Shown here: piece by piece, positions 42,958 through 43,468 of the stretch
Position numbering within the stretch: the first letter of the stretch is position 1
How the letters are laid out: each line of letters opens with the position of its first letter
Assembly: GCA_003353845.1 (NCBI GenBank)
Contig: PIVT01000030.1
Span: 1-43,468, forward strand
Source: Pseudomonadota bacterium
Lineage (GTDB): Bacteria; Myxococcota_A; UBA9160; JADFDR01
Length of the DNA stretch: 43,468 nucleotides
Direction: 5' to 3'
Position numbers and translations under genes: made by a program
The notes under the pieces: model-generated
Told to the model about the DNA's origin: nothing
The model's input: the letters and a program-made list of their open reading frames with translations, nothing else
Database searches by the model: none

Positions 42958-43468
42958 ATGAGCGAAAACGAGGAAGCAACTCAGCGCCTGATGGACGGAA
43001 CCAGTTGGAATAGTTTCTGCGACACCCTGAAGGCGGCCGGGAACGTCATTCAGGCCGAAACCGCCCCCAACGACCCCCTGTCCCGCGCCGAGGGTTACCG
43101 CTACCTGAGCCGACTTACACGAGCGGCCCTGGAAGCTTTCGTCGAAAACAACGACCCCAAGGCCCCCATGCTGATTCGTCCCGTGCACGAGACGGCCAAG
43201 ATCGGCGCCGACAACCCTGACAATTATTACCAGTACACCTGTGTGAGCGGTGAATTCGAGTATCGCATCTGGGGCAATCGAGGCAGCGTGGCGCGGCTGA
43301 GCTTTGGCAGCCAGGCGGGCAATTACGGTTCCACCGGAGGTTCTGCACCCACGGGCAATGTGAACGCCGACGAGCTGGAGTTGGACGCAGATGGAAACTT
43401 CGAGCTCATCCTGAGTTGCAAGGAGCAAAAAGGAAACTGGCTTCCCATGCAGCCCGACACGGAAGCGG
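42958..43468 (+). CDS. DUF1214-family protein (truncated by window edge)
   Basis: The frame from ATG 42958 is open to the end of the window (170 codons, no stop seen). It begins MSENEEATQRLMDGTSWNSF. The stretch DNPDNYYQYTCVSGEFEYRI with WGNRGSVARLSFGS and GNWLPMQPDTE is typical of DUF1214 proteins, a family without an assigned reaction that often accompanies TetR regulators and SDRs in terpene, steroid or xenobiotic pathways. A GGGAG purine stretch and CAGGG precede the ATG. A 186-codon frame on the opposite strand (42868-43428) is only its shadow. Confidence 0.82.
   Translation, partial: MSENEEATQRLMDGTSWNSFCDTLKAAGNVIQAETAPNDPLSRAEGYRYLSRLTRAALEAFVENNDPKAPMLIRPVHETAKIGADNPDNYYQYTCVSGEFEYRIWGNRGSVARLSFGSQAGNYGSTGGSAPTGNVNADELELDADGNFELILSCKEQKGNWLPMQPDTEA

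Noticed and set aside
42868-43428. 186-codon minus-strand frame at the right edge
   Set aside because: Antisense of the DUF1214 frame, which has family motifs on the plus strand.

Overview
This window is a gene-dense stretch of a Gram-negative chromosome with moderately high GC (about 55-60% by eye). Evidence for a Gram-negative, proteobacterial-type or deltaproteobacterial-type cell: a GshB-type glutathione synthetase, a PBP1A, ExeA/GspA and GspB type II secretion accessory proteins, a sigma-54 response regulator, a lipoprotein signal, and tRNA genes that all encode CCA. I cannot name the genus. Nothing looks like a phage, IS element or CRISPR array. The content is mostly housekeeping, with a few accessory modules.

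Layout. 1-774: N-terminus of mfd (minus), cut by the window edge. 1122-4139: ribosome-centred cluster, with ribosomal protein L3 away from its usual S10 operon, then rlmE, then a small SET-domain protein, all overlapping on the plus strand and facing rimO. 4300-7856: VOC protein, then minus-strand rnhA, ychF, tgt and a tiny basic protein. 8108-11060: zinc-ribbon protein, AMIN-domain membrane protein and a NarL-type regulator. 11219-14097: gspA and gspB. 14139-19521: minus-strand run of PBP1A, histidine kinase, NUDIX and rhomboid protease. 19608-22632: gshB, sigma-54 regulator, ogt. 22655-23845: trans-sulfuration PLP enzyme with a structured leader.

24067-30784 is the most unusual module: a minus-strand operon of two tandem AlkP-superfamily phosphodiesterase-like exported proteins, a ribbon-helix-helix-like small protein, a membrane protein with an Oxa1/EMC3-like layout and a small sulfotransferase, opposite a TPR lipoprotein. 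The small protein and the lipoprotein share an LxxLGYI C-terminus. 30787-34692: PHP phosphoesterase, gpsA and serS on the minus strand, then three tRNA-Ser genes (UGA, GCU, GGA) and a tRNA-Arg with the uncommon GCG anticodon on the plus strand. serS and three isoacceptors able to read all six serine codons therefore sit side by side. 34742-38938: TauE/SafE permease, DUF3604 protein, alkylsulfatase-like metallo-beta-lactamase-fold protein with altered metal ligands. 39080-43468: RhlE-type helicase, then a TetR-controlled set (nitroreductase-like protein, SDR, TetR) facing a DUF1214 protein cut by the window end.

The points most worth a second look are the AlkP/sulfotransferase/membrane-protein operon with its shared C-terminal motif, the L3-RlmE-SET operon with rlmE lacking a normal start codon, and the serS/tRNA-Ser cluster.
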